NCBI RefSeq assembly: GCF_042659465.1
Contig: NZ_JBHSSW010000017.1
Coordinates: 1-64,000 of the forward strand
DNA length: 64,000 nt
Source of the DNA: Ponticaulis profundi
Lineage (GTDB): Bacteria > Pseudomonadota > Alphaproteobacteria > Caulobacterales > Hyphomonadaceae
Direction: 5' to 3'
Shown: piece by piece, positions 17,108 through 25,038 of the stretch
How positions within the stretch are numbered: position 1 is the first letter of the stretch
Layout: every line of letters begins with the position of its first letter
Made by a program: the position numbers and the translations under genes
The notes under the pieces: generated by a model
What the model was told of the DNA's origin: nothing
Seen by the model: the letters and a program-made list of their open reading frames with translations, nothing else
The model's database searches: none

Positions 17108-17135
17108 GACAGCGTTGGAACGAATAAACGCTGTC
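17108..17135 (+). repeat. Perfect inverted repeat at the tdk translation start
   Basis: GACAGCGTT (17108-17116) and AACGCTGTC (17127-17135) form an exact 9-bp inverted repeat with a 10-base loop, ending four bases before the tdk ATG. It could be an operator or an RNA hairpin covering the initiation region. No T-run follows, so it is not a terminator. Confidence 0.6.
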
Positions 17136-17139
17136 GGGC

Positions 17140-17730
17140 ATGTCAAAACTCTATTTTACCTATTCGGCGATGAATGCCGGGAAATCGGCCATTCTGCTTC
17201 AGGCCGCGCATAACTATCGTGAGCGTGGCATGGAGGTCATGCTGTGGACGTCGTCGCACCATGGCCAGGAGGGCGAACTGCGGGGCAAGATTGAGTCCCG
17301 TATCGGCCTGAGCGCTGATGCGCACCTGTTCGGGCCTGACACCGAGCTTTTTGAGGCGATCAACACCCAGAAAACAACAGGTGCGCTCGATGCGGTCTTT
17401 GTTGATGAGGCGCAATTCCTGACAAAAGCTCAGGTCTGGCAGCTGGCAAAAGTGGGAGACGCGCTTGGTCTTCCGGTGCTTTGCTATGGTTTGCGTACTG
17501 ATTTTCAGGGAGAGCTGTTTGAAGGCGCTGCGCATTTGCTGGCGATTGCCGATGATCTGCGTGAAGCGCGAACCATCTGCCATTGCGGTCGCAAGGCCAT
17601 TATGACAGCGCGTCTGGATGGCGAGGGGCACATTACCAATCAGGGTGATCAGGTGCGCGTTGAGAAATCCGAATATGTCTCGCTCTGTCGCAGCCATTGG
17701 CGCGAAAGCGTTCGCGCCATTCCGGAATAG
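17140..17730 (+). CDS. tdk: Thymidine kinase (type II)
   Basis: 196 residues, usual for bacterial TK1-type enzymes that phosphorylate thymidine with ATP in nucleotide salvage. P-loop AMNAGKSA (about 10-17), Walker-B-like VFVDEAQF (87-93) with the catalytic Glu in DEAQ, the lasso region YGLRTDFQGELFEGA, and a zinc site from C147/C149 and C183/H186. The stop lies two bases from the stop of the convergent esterase gene. Confidence 0.95.
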   Translation: MSKLYFTYSAMNAGKSAILLQAAHNYRERGMEVMLWTSSHHGQEGELRGKIESRIGLSADAHLFGPDTELFEAINTQKTTGALDAVFVDEAQFLTKAQVWQLAKVGDALGLPVLCYGLRTDFQGELFEGAAHLLAIADDLREARTICHCGRKAIMTARLDGEGHITNQGDQVRVEKSEYVSLCRSHWRESVRAIPE

Positions 17731-17731
17731 G

Positions 17732-18715
17732 TCAGAGGCTGCCGAGTGCCCGTCCGACAACGCGTCCGCTCTCTGCGATGGCGTCTCTTGCAGGTACTGA
17801 AATCGAGGTCAGGTTCATGAAGCCATGCACCATGCTCGAATATTCTTTCATCGTGACAGGCACACCAGCCGCAGCCAGCTTGTCCGCATAGGCTTTGCCT
17901 TCTGCGTTCAGCGGGTCCCAGCCACATAACACGACATGGGCAGGCGGCAGACCGGCGAAATCCTCAGGCGGGGCAAACAGAAGGGAAATCCGCTTGTCCA
18001 TCGGGTCCACGTCATCTCCCAGATAGCTCTTCTTGAAGAAGTCAAAGAGACCGGGTGAGATGAAAAAGCCTTCCTGAAACTTCAGACCTCGTGACTTGAT
18101 GTCGACGAATTGCACAAGCGGATAGAGCAGGAGCTGAAAAGCGGGCTCCGGGCCTTTCGTGCGCACCATTTCCTGACAGATATACGCCGCGAGATTTCCG
18201 CCAGCGCTGTCACCGGCCACGGCGATGCGGTCAGCGTCAATATTGAATTCCTTTGCGCGGCGCAGAAGCCAGTCATAGGCAGAAAGCGCATCTTCGTGCG
18301 CGCAGGGAAATTTGTGTTCCGGCGCGAGGCGGTAATCAATGGAAATGACCCGGCAGCGCGCGGCATGGGCGAGCCGGATGCAGATCATTTCATGGCCGTC
18401 CAGATCACCGACCACAAAGCCGCCGCCATGAAAGAACAGGATGGCCGGCTGAAGTCCGACGCCTGCTGCGAGCGGCGTATAGATCCGGGCTTTCAGGGGG
18501 CCTGTCGCGCCATCGACCAGAATATTGTCGATATTGGCCAGTTGCGGGGCGTCCTGCTCGATAGAGCGGGTGGCCCGGTAAAAGCTGGCGCGCAGGCGAT
18601 CGACAGTCTGTTGCCAGTCTGCCTTTGAAAAATCTGTCAGGTTGAAATCAGTCTTGAGAAAGCTCGGGAGTTTCAGCCCATTCAGAAAATTCTGGAAGGA
18701 AGGATCGATTGCCAT
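17732..18715 (-). CDS. HSL-family alpha/beta hydrolase (esterase)
   Basis: 327 residues of the hormone-sensitive-lipase family: oxyanion motif HGGG (96-99), nucleophile elbow GDSAGG (169-174, Ser171), Asp in GWDPLNAEG (about 267) and catalytic His in MVHGFM (about 297). It hydrolyses carboxyl esters; the natural substrate is unknown. ATG at 18715 follows a poor ribosome site, and a TTG ten codons upstream is also possible. It is divergent from the isomerase gene. Confidence 0.92.
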   Translation of the reverse strand: MAIDPSFQNFLNGLKLPSFLKTDFNLTDFSKADWQQTVDRLRASFYRATRSIEQDAPQLANIDNILVDGATGPLKARIYTPLAAGVGLQPAILFFHGGGFVVGDLDGHEMICIRLAHAARCRVISIDYRLAPEHKFPCAHEDALSAYDWLLRRAKEFNIDADRIAVAGDSAGGNLAAYICQEMVRTKGPEPAFQLLLYPLVQFVDIKSRGLKFQEGFFISPGLFDFFKKSYLGDDVDPMDKRISLLFAPPEDFAGLPPAHVVLCGWDPLNAEGKAYADKLAAAGVPVTMKEYSSMVHGFMNLTSISVPARDAIAESGRVVGRALGSL

Positions 18716-18790
18716 CTGCGCTGACCTGTCATTGTATCTGACCAACAGAATGTGGTTCTGCCACAGATAAACAAGGGGGAGATGTTCGAA

Positions 18791-19444
18791 ATGCGGCAGG
18801 TTGACGTTTATTGGTCCTTCCGGAGTCCATATTCCTATCTGGCGACATCGCGACTACGCCAGATGTCGCAGTCCTGGGATGTGCCATTCGTGTTTCGTCC
18901 GGTTTATCCGATTGCCGTGCGCATTCCCGGCTTTTTCAAAACGGTGAACCCGCTCTGGCCGCCTTATCTGGTGCGCGATTGCTTGCGGATTGCGGAATAT
19001 CAGGGGCTGCCCTTCGGACGACCGGATCCCGACCCGATTGTCATGGATATGCAAAGCGGGGAGGTGGAGGCTGACCAGCCCTATATTCATCGCCTGACCC
19101 GGCTGGGTGTGGTGGCCAGTCACACGCCGCAGGCCATGGCGTTCTTTGATGAGGTCTCCCGTCTGATCTGGGGTGGGCAGAAAAGCTGGATGGCAGATCG
19201 CAATCTGGAGATCGCTGTGGCGGATGCAGGTCTGAATCTCTCTGCGTTAGAGCGCGATGTGGCAGCGCGGACAGACGAGATTGAAGCAGAAATCGAAGCC
19301 AATGAGGCCGCCCAGAAGGCAGCGGGCCATTGGGGCGTTCCGCTTATGGTGTTTGAGGATGAGCCGTTTTTCGGTCAGGATCGGCTCGATCTGCTGGAAT
19401 GGCGCCTGGGCAAAGCCGGTGTTGCCAAATCAGGGAACGCTTAG
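18791..19444 (+). CDS. DsbA-fold 2-hydroxychromene-2-carboxylate isomerase family protein
   Basis: 217 residues. The N-terminus DVYWSFRSPYSYLATSRL is the HCCA isomerase signature, in which a DsbA-like fold has Ser-Pro-Tyr in place of the redox CxxC; the C-terminal segment GHWGVPLMVFEDEPFFGQDR is the conserved thioredoxin-fold end. Family members use glutathione to isomerise aromatic breakdown products. The start with AAGGGGGAG nine bases upstream is preferred to an ATG that directly abuts it. It overlaps the convergent luxR gene by four bases. Confidence 0.85.
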   Translation: MRQVDVYWSFRSPYSYLATSRLRQMSQSWDVPFVFRPVYPIAVRIPGFFKTVNPLWPPYLVRDCLRIAEYQGLPFGRPDPDPIVMDMQSGEVEADQPYIHRLTRLGVVASHTPQAMAFFDEVSRLIWGGQKSWMADRNLEIAVADAGLNLSALERDVAARTDEIEAEIEANEAAQKAAGHWGVPLMVFEDEPFFGQDRLDLLEWRLGKAGVAKSGNA

Positions 19445-20157
19445 AAGCGTTCGATCAGATTGTGAGTCATCGCCATGGCGAGCGCTTCGGCGCGGCTGCG
19501 CACGCCAAGGCGGTTCTTCATCATTTCAACATGGCGGTTCACGGTCCGCTCGGCGATGTTCAGAACCTGGCTCATTTCCCAGTCGGTTTTGCCTTTGGCG
19601 ATCCAGTAGAGAATTTCCTTCTGGCGCTTAGTCAGGGCGATGTCGCTGGCCAGCTCCGGCGCAGGCTGTGCTTTTTTCTGAGCGTAGCGATAGAAGGTCA
19701 GTCCGGCGAAGGTGAGAAGACGTTTGCTGGACGGTGAGTCGTCGATCTGGTCGCCCATATAGCTCGTCAGGCCAAATCCTCCCTTTGCGCCAAAATAAGG
19801 GACAACCCAGCCATCGGTGAAGCCGTGTTCAGCCGCGATCGCAAACACATTGTTCTGGTCCCGCGTTACGGCGCGGTTGCGGACATCAGACCATGAGAAC
19901 GCATCTTCTGAGGCAGCAGCCTGTATGGCAGCCACGTCGTGCTTGCTGAGGCCTTCCTTGCGATAACGTGTGGTGTATTCCGTGTCGCGTTTGCCAAAGA
20001 GGCGACCGATGAACGGGGTCGCATTGACCGGCGCCCGCATTTCCATGCTGCCGACATTGGTAACGCCGAGCGGTCGGACAAGGTCCAGCAATGCCTGCTC
20101 AACCTCATCATAATCCGCATCCTGATCCACAAGATCCCAGAACTTGCCTTCGATCAT
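19441..20157 (-). CDS. LuxR-type regulator with autoinducer-binding-like domain
   Basis: 238 residues. The N-terminal half (about 20-160) resembles an autoinducer-binding domain: a Y-x3-Y pair in TEYTTRYRKEGLSKHD, Trp in FSWSDV, and G-F in EHGFTDGWVVPY. The ligand Asp-Pro of classical LuxR/TraR reads His-Asp here. The C-terminal GerE-type helix-turn-helix (about 172-230) starts LTKRQKEILYWIAKGK and contains ERTVNRHVEMMKNRLG. No luxI-type synthase is seen in the window, so it is a candidate solo LuxR. Confidence 0.88.
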   Translation of the reverse strand: MIEGKFWDLVDQDADYDEVEQALLDLVRPLGVTNVGSMEMRAPVNATPFIGRLFGKRDTEYTTRYRKEGLSKHDVAAIQAAASEDAFSWSDVRNRAVTRDQNNVFAIAAEHGFTDGWVVPYFGAKGGFGLTSYMGDQIDDSPSSKRLLTFAGLTFYRYAQKKAQPAPELASDIALTKRQKEILYWIAKGKTDWEMSQVLNIAERTVNRHVEMMKNRLGVRSRAEALAMAMTHNLIERF

Positions 20158-20231
20158 AGATTACTTCCCCATTTATACTCAGGGTAGTGTAACTGGTTGA
20201 AGCGTCTAGCATCTTTTAGATGACGTTATAA

Positions 20232-20258
20232 AAAAACTCGCCCAGAGAGCGAGTTTTT
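20232..20258 (-). terminator. Intrinsic terminator after infC
   Basis: AAAAACTCGC (20232-20241) pairs with GCGAGTTTTT (20249-20258) around a 7-base loop. On the minus strand the stem is followed by a T-run, 25-50 bases past the infC stop. It would work in the opposite direction as well. Confidence 0.85.
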
Positions 20259-20283
20259 CAGAAATTTGTTTGTGAACGACCGC

Positions 20284-20823
20284 TTAGCGGGGTGACATCA
20301 CCATCACCATCTGGCGACCTTCGAGTTTCGGCTCGAGTTCCACCTTGGCGACTTCGTCAAACTCTGTCTTCACCTTCTGAAGAAGCTCAAAGCCCAGATG
20401 CTGGTGAGCCATTTCACGGCCACGGAAGCGCAGGGTGATCTTCACCTTGTCGCCTTCATCAAAGAAGCGCGTGATGGCTTTGGTTTTGACTTCGTAATCG
20501 TGCTTGTCGATGTTCGGACGCATTTTGATCTCTTTGAGATCAGCCGTCTTCTGCTTCTTACGAGCTTCAGCTTTTTTCTTCTGTTCCAGGAAGCGGAGCT
20601 TGCCGTAGTCCAGGATTTTACAGACCGGTGGTTCCGTGTTCGGGGAAACCTCTACCAGATCCAGGCCAGCATCACGGGCTGCATCCAGTGCAGCGGATGT
20701 CGGCATCTCACCCTGTTTCTCGCCGTTTTCATCAATGAGTAGGACTCGCGGTGCGCGGATATCCTCGTTAATCCGGGGGCCAGACTTTTGTGGCGGTTTA
20801 GCCGGCATTGGTCGACGTGCTAT
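20284..20823 (-). CDS. infC: Translation initiation factor IF-3
   Basis: 179 residues from the proposed AUA start. IF-3 binds the 30S subunit, blocks premature 50S joining and rejects non-standard start codons. N-domain with PRINEDIRAPRVLLIDENGE, linker YGKLRFLEQKKKAEARKKQK, and C-domain with EIKMRPNIDKHDYEVK and KITLRFRGREMAHQHLG are all present. The nearest ATG (20808) lies 23 bases from the AAGGAG, too far, while an in-frame ATA lies at the correct 8 bases and restores the family-typical ARRP beginning. IF-3 genes are classically started at AUU and self-controlled by that. Confidence 0.95.
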   Translation of the reverse strand: MARRPMPAKPPQKSGPRINEDIRAPRVLLIDENGEKQGEMPTSAALDAARDAGLDLVEVSPNTEPPVCKILDYGKLRFLEQKKKAEARKKQKTADLKEIKMRPNIDKHDYEVKTKAITRFFDEGDKVKITLRFRGREMAHQHLGFELLQKVKTEFDEVAKVELEPKLEGRQMVMVMSPR

Positions 20824-20837
20824 GGCTTTTGCTCCTT
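20821..20837 (-). promoter_or_regulatory. Shine-Dalgarno and AUA start of infC
   Basis: On the minus strand AAGGAG (20837-20832) is followed by eight bases and ATA (20823-20821), in frame with IF-3. The codons after it read Ala-Arg-Arg-Pro, then Met at 20808. AUA, like the AUU of E. coli infC, is a codon that IF-3 discriminates against, so feedback control of translation is expected from the known mechanism. Confidence 0.7.
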
Positions 20838-20883
20838 GGTACTATTTTGAGTGCTATAGATATGACGTATTTACGCGTTGAAT

Positions 20884-21897
20884 TCAAGAAGTAGGGACTA
20901 CGCCTAAAGCCTGAATCGCTTGTAAAACGTCCGGAACTGAGACCAGTTCCAGTGTTTCGGCCTGAACCACAACAACATTGCTGCCGCGGGGGCGCGCATG
21001 GTCGGGGTCAGATTCGCTGGTCGCGAAGAGCGCGACGCCTGGCGAACCGGACAGGGTTGCCATGTGCATCGGGCCCGTATCATTGCCCACAGCAAAGGTT
21101 GCGTGCTTGCCCAGCGCAGAGACCTGGAACAGATCCGTTCGTGTGCAAAGGGTTTTGGCGCGCGGTTCGGCGCGGATGACAGCATTGCCAATCGGGCTTT
21201 CCGATTTGCCGCCAATCACGACGGGCGTGATGCCCTGATCTGCAATCCAGCTTGCAAGCTCGATATAGTTTTCTTCCGGCCAGCGCTTGGCTTCGCGGTG
21301 TGCCGAGGAGCCTGGAATCAACAGCGCATAAGGTCCGTTCAGCGAGAAATACTGCGGCTGAAGGCGTGGCGGGTTGCGCAGGGCTTCCTCAATCCAGCTG
21401 AGATCCGGCATAGGCGCGCCGCCAAACGGATAGCCCTCTGCCGGCCCGACACCAGCCTGTGCCAGCTGCTCGCCAAGGCGTTCAATGGAGTGCATGCCCG
21501 AACGTTCCGGATTGGTGTGCGGGAAGGCACAGCCAGCTGCAATACCTGACCAGAGCGGCGGATTCGGGCGCAGGGCCTGAAAATAATTACTGGTTCGGCC
21601 GCTGGTCTGAAAATCATAAACAATGTCGTATTTTTCCGAACGCAGGCGTCGGAGCAGCGTGGTTGTGCTGCGTGTGTCCTTTGGCCGGCCATCAGTTTCG
21701 ATGCGGTCGAAATACGGGCAGGCTTTGGCAAAGCCTTCGAAAGGCGGTGTCGTCAGCAGGGTGATCTGAGCCGAAGGATGAAATTCGCGCACGGCCTTCA
21801 TCGCCCCCATGGCGAGGACGAAATCGCCCAGCGCGCTGAGCTTGATCACCAGCACCTTGCGGGCATCTTCTCCTGGATTGATCGCCTGTTTCGCCAT
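20884..21897 (-). CDS. Glycosyltransferase family 9 (heptosyltransferase-like)
   Basis: 337 residues of a GT-B fold ADP-heptose:LPS heptosyltransferase-type enzyme. The N-terminal motif VLVIKLSALGDFVLAMGAM, the central LLIPGSSAHREAKRWPEENY, and the C-terminal nucleotide-sugar motif VGNDTGPMHMATLSG are characteristic. It probably adds a sugar to the lipopolysaccharide core on the cytoplasmic face. It lies ten bases behind the GT4 gene and 60 bases before infC, all on one strand, so IF-3 may be partly co-transcribed with envelope synthesis genes. Confidence 0.9.
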   Translation of the reverse strand: MAKQAINPGEDARKVLVIKLSALGDFVLAMGAMKAVREFHPSAQITLLTTPPFEGFAKACPYFDRIETDGRPKDTRSTTTLLRRLRSEKYDIVYDFQTSGRTSNYFQALRPNPPLWSGIAAGCAFPHTNPERSGMHSIERLGEQLAQAGVGPAEGYPFGGAPMPDLSWIEEALRNPPRLQPQYFSLNGPYALLIPGSSAHREAKRWPEENYIELASWIADQGITPVVIGGKSESPIGNAVIRAEPRAKTLCTRTDLFQVSALGKHATFAVGNDTGPMHMATLSGSPGVALFATSESDPDHARPRGSNVVVVQAETLELVSVPDVLQAIQALGVVPTS

Positions 21898-21907
21898 GCT
21901 TCGTCAG

Positions 21908-23056
21908 TTACTCGCCCGATAGGAGGGATTGATAAACCTCCAGTGTTGCCCGTTGCAGTCCGGATTTGGTGAACTGCCTTTCTACATTGGTTCGCGCTTT
22001 GCGTCCCATATTCTGTCGCTCAGCCGTTGAGAGGCCGAGATAGGCGCCGATCGCCCGCGCGAGATCTGCCGGATCGCCTGGCTTGACCCGCCAGCCCGTT
22101 TCCCCGTCCACCACGGTTTCACGCTGCCCGCCATGGTCGGAAACGATCACAGGGCGCTGCATGGCACCGGCTTCGATGGCAATCCGCCCGAACGCTTCAG
22201 GCCGTGTGGAGGGTGCCAGCACCAGATCCGCTGCCGCGTAAAGGTTTACCATGTCTGAAGAATGGCCTGTAATTTTTACCAAATCGTCAAGCCCATTTTC
22301 GGCGATTCGTGAAGTCAGGGCGGCCAGATAATCGTCGCGGCCCTGTGCGTCGCCTATCAGTGCGACCTGAAAATGCGCTTTTTCCGCATCTGACAGCTCA
22401 GCCAGTGCGTCGATGAGCACCATCTGTCCTTTCCAGCTGGTCAGACGGCCGGGCAGGATGAAGAGAAGACGATCAGGCTTTCCGAGCTCGCTGCGAAGTG
22501 CGGAGACCCGCGCCGGGTCTGCCTTGATGGGATCAAAGATATGCGTGTCGACGCCGCGCGGAATGGTGATGAGGCGGGCTTCGGGCAGGCGGTAGGTGTT
22601 GCGAATATGGTCTGCAATATAGTCGGAGTTCGCGATCACCTTGTCACCGCGCGCCATCACGGAATTATAAAGCTTCTTCGGTGCGGACTTGCCGCCATAA
22701 GCGCCGTGATAGGTTGTCACGAAGGGAATGCCGGTGCGGCGTGCGGCCCACAAGGCGCTCCAGGCCGGTGCGCGTGAGCGGGCATGGATCAGGTCGACGC
22801 CTTCCTGCCGGATGATCTGCGCCAGGAGCCCGGCATGCTTGTGAATGGCGAGCGGGTTCTTCGTTTTGACGGGCATACGGATCAGCTCACCGCCGAACTG
22901 AGTGAGTTCGTCTTCCATGCGTCCGCCTTCGCTGACGACAAGGGCGCGTCCCCCTGCCGCCTTGAGCGCTTCGACAATCTCCAGTGTAGTGCGTTCTGCG
23001 CCGCCAGCCGCGAGCTCGGGAATGACTTGCAGGACGGTCAGGCCGGATTTAGCCAA
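21908..23056 (-). CDS. Glycosyltransferase family 4
   Basis: 382 residues, GT-B fold. The acceptor side has VIPELAAGGAERTTLEIVEAL near the N-terminus; the donor side has the GT4 hallmark ILPGRLTSWKGQ and the E-x7-E-like motif in APSTRPEAFGRIAIEAGAMQRPVI. It begins with TTG, with AAGG about eight bases before. With the GT9 enzyme downstream it probably forms a two-step assembly of a surface glycan, likely LPS core; the acceptor is inference. Confidence 0.9.
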   Translation of the reverse strand: MAKSGLTVLQVIPELAAGGAERTTLEIVEALKAAGGRALVVSEGGRMEDELTQFGGELIRMPVKTKNPLAIHKHAGLLAQIIRQEGVDLIHARSRAPAWSALWAARRTGIPFVTTYHGAYGGKSAPKKLYNSVMARGDKVIANSDYIADHIRNTYRLPEARLITIPRGVDTHIFDPIKADPARVSALRSELGKPDRLLFILPGRLTSWKGQMVLIDALAELSDAEKAHFQVALIGDAQGRDDYLAALTSRIAENGLDDLVKITGHSSDMVNLYAAADLVLAPSTRPEAFGRIAIEAGAMQRPVIVSDHGGQRETVVDGETGWRVKPGDPADLARAIGAYLGLSTAERQNMGRKARTNVERQFTKSGLQRATLEVYQSLLSGE

Positions 23057-23097
23057 GGGATAGACCTTTTAAAACACCAGAGGGAGGCACCAAGGAC

Positions 23098-23847
23098 ATG
23101 CAAACGCTGAAACGGGCCGATAACGAAACACTTGCCTACACGAAGATTGAGGCTCCTGCCAATAAGCCCACGCTGGTTTGGCTCTCTGGCTTCAATTCTG
23201 ACATGAGCGGTTCCAAGGCGCTCGCCGTGAAGGATTGGGCCGAAGCCAATGGCTTTGGCTATCTCGCATTCGATTATTTCGGCCACGGACAAAGCAGTGG
23301 GGCTTTCAAGGACGGCACGATTTCGCGCTGGCGTGAGGATTGTCTGACTGCCATTGATGAACTGACGAGCGGCGATCTCATCCTGATTGGTTCGTCCATG
23401 GGTGGATGGATGGCATTGCTGACCGCACTTGCTCGCAAGGACCGCGTTCAGGGCATGGTGCTGATTGCGCCCGCTCCGGACTTTACCGAAAAACTGCTCT
23501 GGAAAGAGCTTTCAGGCGCAGCCCAGGAAGCCATTGCGCATGATGGTTTCTGGATGCGCCCAACCGATTATGGTGAGCCCTATCCGATCACGCGTGAGCT
23601 GATTTCCGATGGGAAGACATGGTCCATTCTGGACGGGCCGATCGACCTTTCGGTTCCGGTCACCATTCTGCAGGGAAAGATGGACCCGGATGTGCCCTGG
23701 ACGCATGCGCTGAAGGTGCAGGAAAAGATTGTCTCACCGGACTGCGTCTTTCACCTCATCAAGGATGGGGAGCACCGGCTGTCGCGCGATGAGGACATCA
23801 AGCGCCTGCTGTTGGAAGTAAAGCTGATGACGGAAAAAGTCGGCTAG
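23098..23847 (+). CDS. Alpha/beta hydrolase (ABHD10/BEM46-like)
   Basis: 249 residues. Strand-turn motif DYFGHGQSSG, nucleophile elbow GSSMGG (about 97-102), a catalytic Asp in QGKMDPDVPW and His in DGEHRLSRDED near the C-terminus. The architecture matches small serine hydrolases related to acyl-protein thioesterase ABHD10. It is divergent from the GT4 gene with only 41 bases between starts, so one of the promoters must lie within the other gene or be very compact. Confidence 0.85.
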   Translation: MQTLKRADNETLAYTKIEAPANKPTLVWLSGFNSDMSGSKALAVKDWAEANGFGYLAFDYFGHGQSSGAFKDGTISRWREDCLTAIDELTSGDLILIGSSMGGWMALLTALARKDRVQGMVLIAPAPDFTEKLLWKELSGAAQEAIAHDGFWMRPTDYGEPYPITRELISDGKTWSILDGPIDLSVPVTILQGKMDPDVPWTHALKVQEKIVSPDCVFHLIKDGEHRLSRDEDIKRLLLEVKLMTEKVG

Positions 23848-23860
23848 CAAAATTCCCCCT

Positions 23861-23886
23861 CATGCAGCCCCGTTGGGGGCTGCATG
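23861..23886. terminator. Hairpin between convergent genes
   Basis: CATGCAGCCCC (23861-23871) pairs exactly with GGGGCTGCATG (23876-23886) around a 4-base loop, in the gap between two convergent stops. There is no T-run on either side, so it may act as an mRNA-end stabiliser or a weak two-way terminator. Confidence 0.5.
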
Positions 23887-23898
23887 GGTGGCGCTCGA

Positions 23899-24933
23899 TC
23901 AGGTTTTGAAGGAGAGGCTGACGGCGCCAAACCGTTGTGGTTCCTGTTGTTCCTCAAATTGCTTGGTCCGCTCCACATAGGTCAGGCCAAGCTGTATACC
24001 GTTATATTGAACGACCAGTCCGGCCTGCAGATCGAGGACTTCACGTTTTGTGGTGATGGAACGGAAATCATCGCGAAACAGGCTGCCATCCAGAATGTAG
24101 TCGTGCGCCACATAGCGGCCTTCAGCGCCTGCGAAGAGGTACCAGCTGAATTCACTGTCCGGTGCAAAATAGCCAGCGCCCGCGAGTGATGGACGGACAC
24201 GTGGTGGCCCGAAATCGCTTTTCAGATCCTGCCCGATGCGCATGGTCAGGCCTGCGCGGGCATTGGTGTTCAGTGTGCCGAGCGTTGCGCCTATGTTTGG
24301 AATGACGTCGACGCCAAAGTCAGTATCGCCGAACTCAAGCAGGGCACGCAGGCGGCGGTCATAGATCACATCAATGCCGACTTCGTCGCGCACCTGATTG
24401 TCCCAGCCTTCCGGAATCTCGGCGCCGATCAGAGAGTGGAATTCGCGCTGGACCCATTCTCCGCCCGCTGAGGGCCCAATCAGGCCGAGACGAACGGAAA
24501 TCTGGTCGAGTGAATCTTCGGTTTCCAGAACCGACGTGCCTTCGAAATACAGATACCCCGCATAAGGGTGCTGATCTGGCAGAAACTCTGTCTCATCAAT
24601 ATCGGTTGGCGTGTAAATCGAATGCCCGAGCGCAAAGCCTCGTCGGACCTGTCGATCCTGTTCGCTGTCGATCAGAATGTCCGCCAGAAAGTTATCAACG
24701 CTCTGGGCCGGGCGCGCTTTTGAAAGCCAGCCCATGCGGACACCATTGGTGTAGTTGCGATCCTGGTCTCCGAACCAGTCATTTTCCCAGACAAATGAGA
24801 AGGTTCCGCGCTCATCAGGCTGAGCGGTTTCAGCAGTTTGTGCCTGTGAGGGCATGGCGCAGGCCAGACCCAGGGCAAGAAGGGAAATTGCTGAAAGGCA
24901 TTTGGTTTTCAAGGAAGCACTCCGTACTGACAC
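23899..24933 (-). CDS. LpxR family lipid A deacylase (DUF2219)
   Basis: 344 residues. A signal peptide (about 1-31, SQA/QT) is followed by a 12-stranded barrel-type sequence. The conserved active-site areas of LpxR are visible: FVWENDWFG with the Asn-Asp pair, RNYTNGVRMGW with the Thr, the DQHPYAGYLY motif, and a later GEWVQREFHSLIG segment carrying the catalytic His. LpxR removes the 3'-acyloxyacyl chain of lipid A in the outer membrane. It would modify the LPS built by the nearby glycosyltransferases; that link is inference. Confidence 0.85.
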   Translation of the reverse strand: MSVRSASLKTKCLSAISLLALGLACAMPSQAQTAETAQPDERGTFSFVWENDWFGDQDRNYTNGVRMGWLSKARPAQSVDNFLADILIDSEQDRQVRRGFALGHSIYTPTDIDETEFLPDQHPYAGYLYFEGTSVLETEDSLDQISVRLGLIGPSAGGEWVQREFHSLIGAEIPEGWDNQVRDEVGIDVIYDRRLRALLEFGDTDFGVDVIPNIGATLGTLNTNARAGLTMRIGQDLKSDFGPPRVRPSLAGAGYFAPDSEFSWYLFAGAEGRYVAHDYILDGSLFRDDFRSITTKREVLDLQAGLVVQYNGIQLGLTYVERTKQFEEQQEPQRFGAVSLSFKT

Positions 24934-25038
24934 GCTTGTCGATAAGCTTCTACGCTACGCATAGTCTTAAGCGGAGTTCCCTAACGAAACCGCCTTTTTC
25001 ACCTGAACATGTGTAATTCTAAAGCGCTATCTCTGCGA

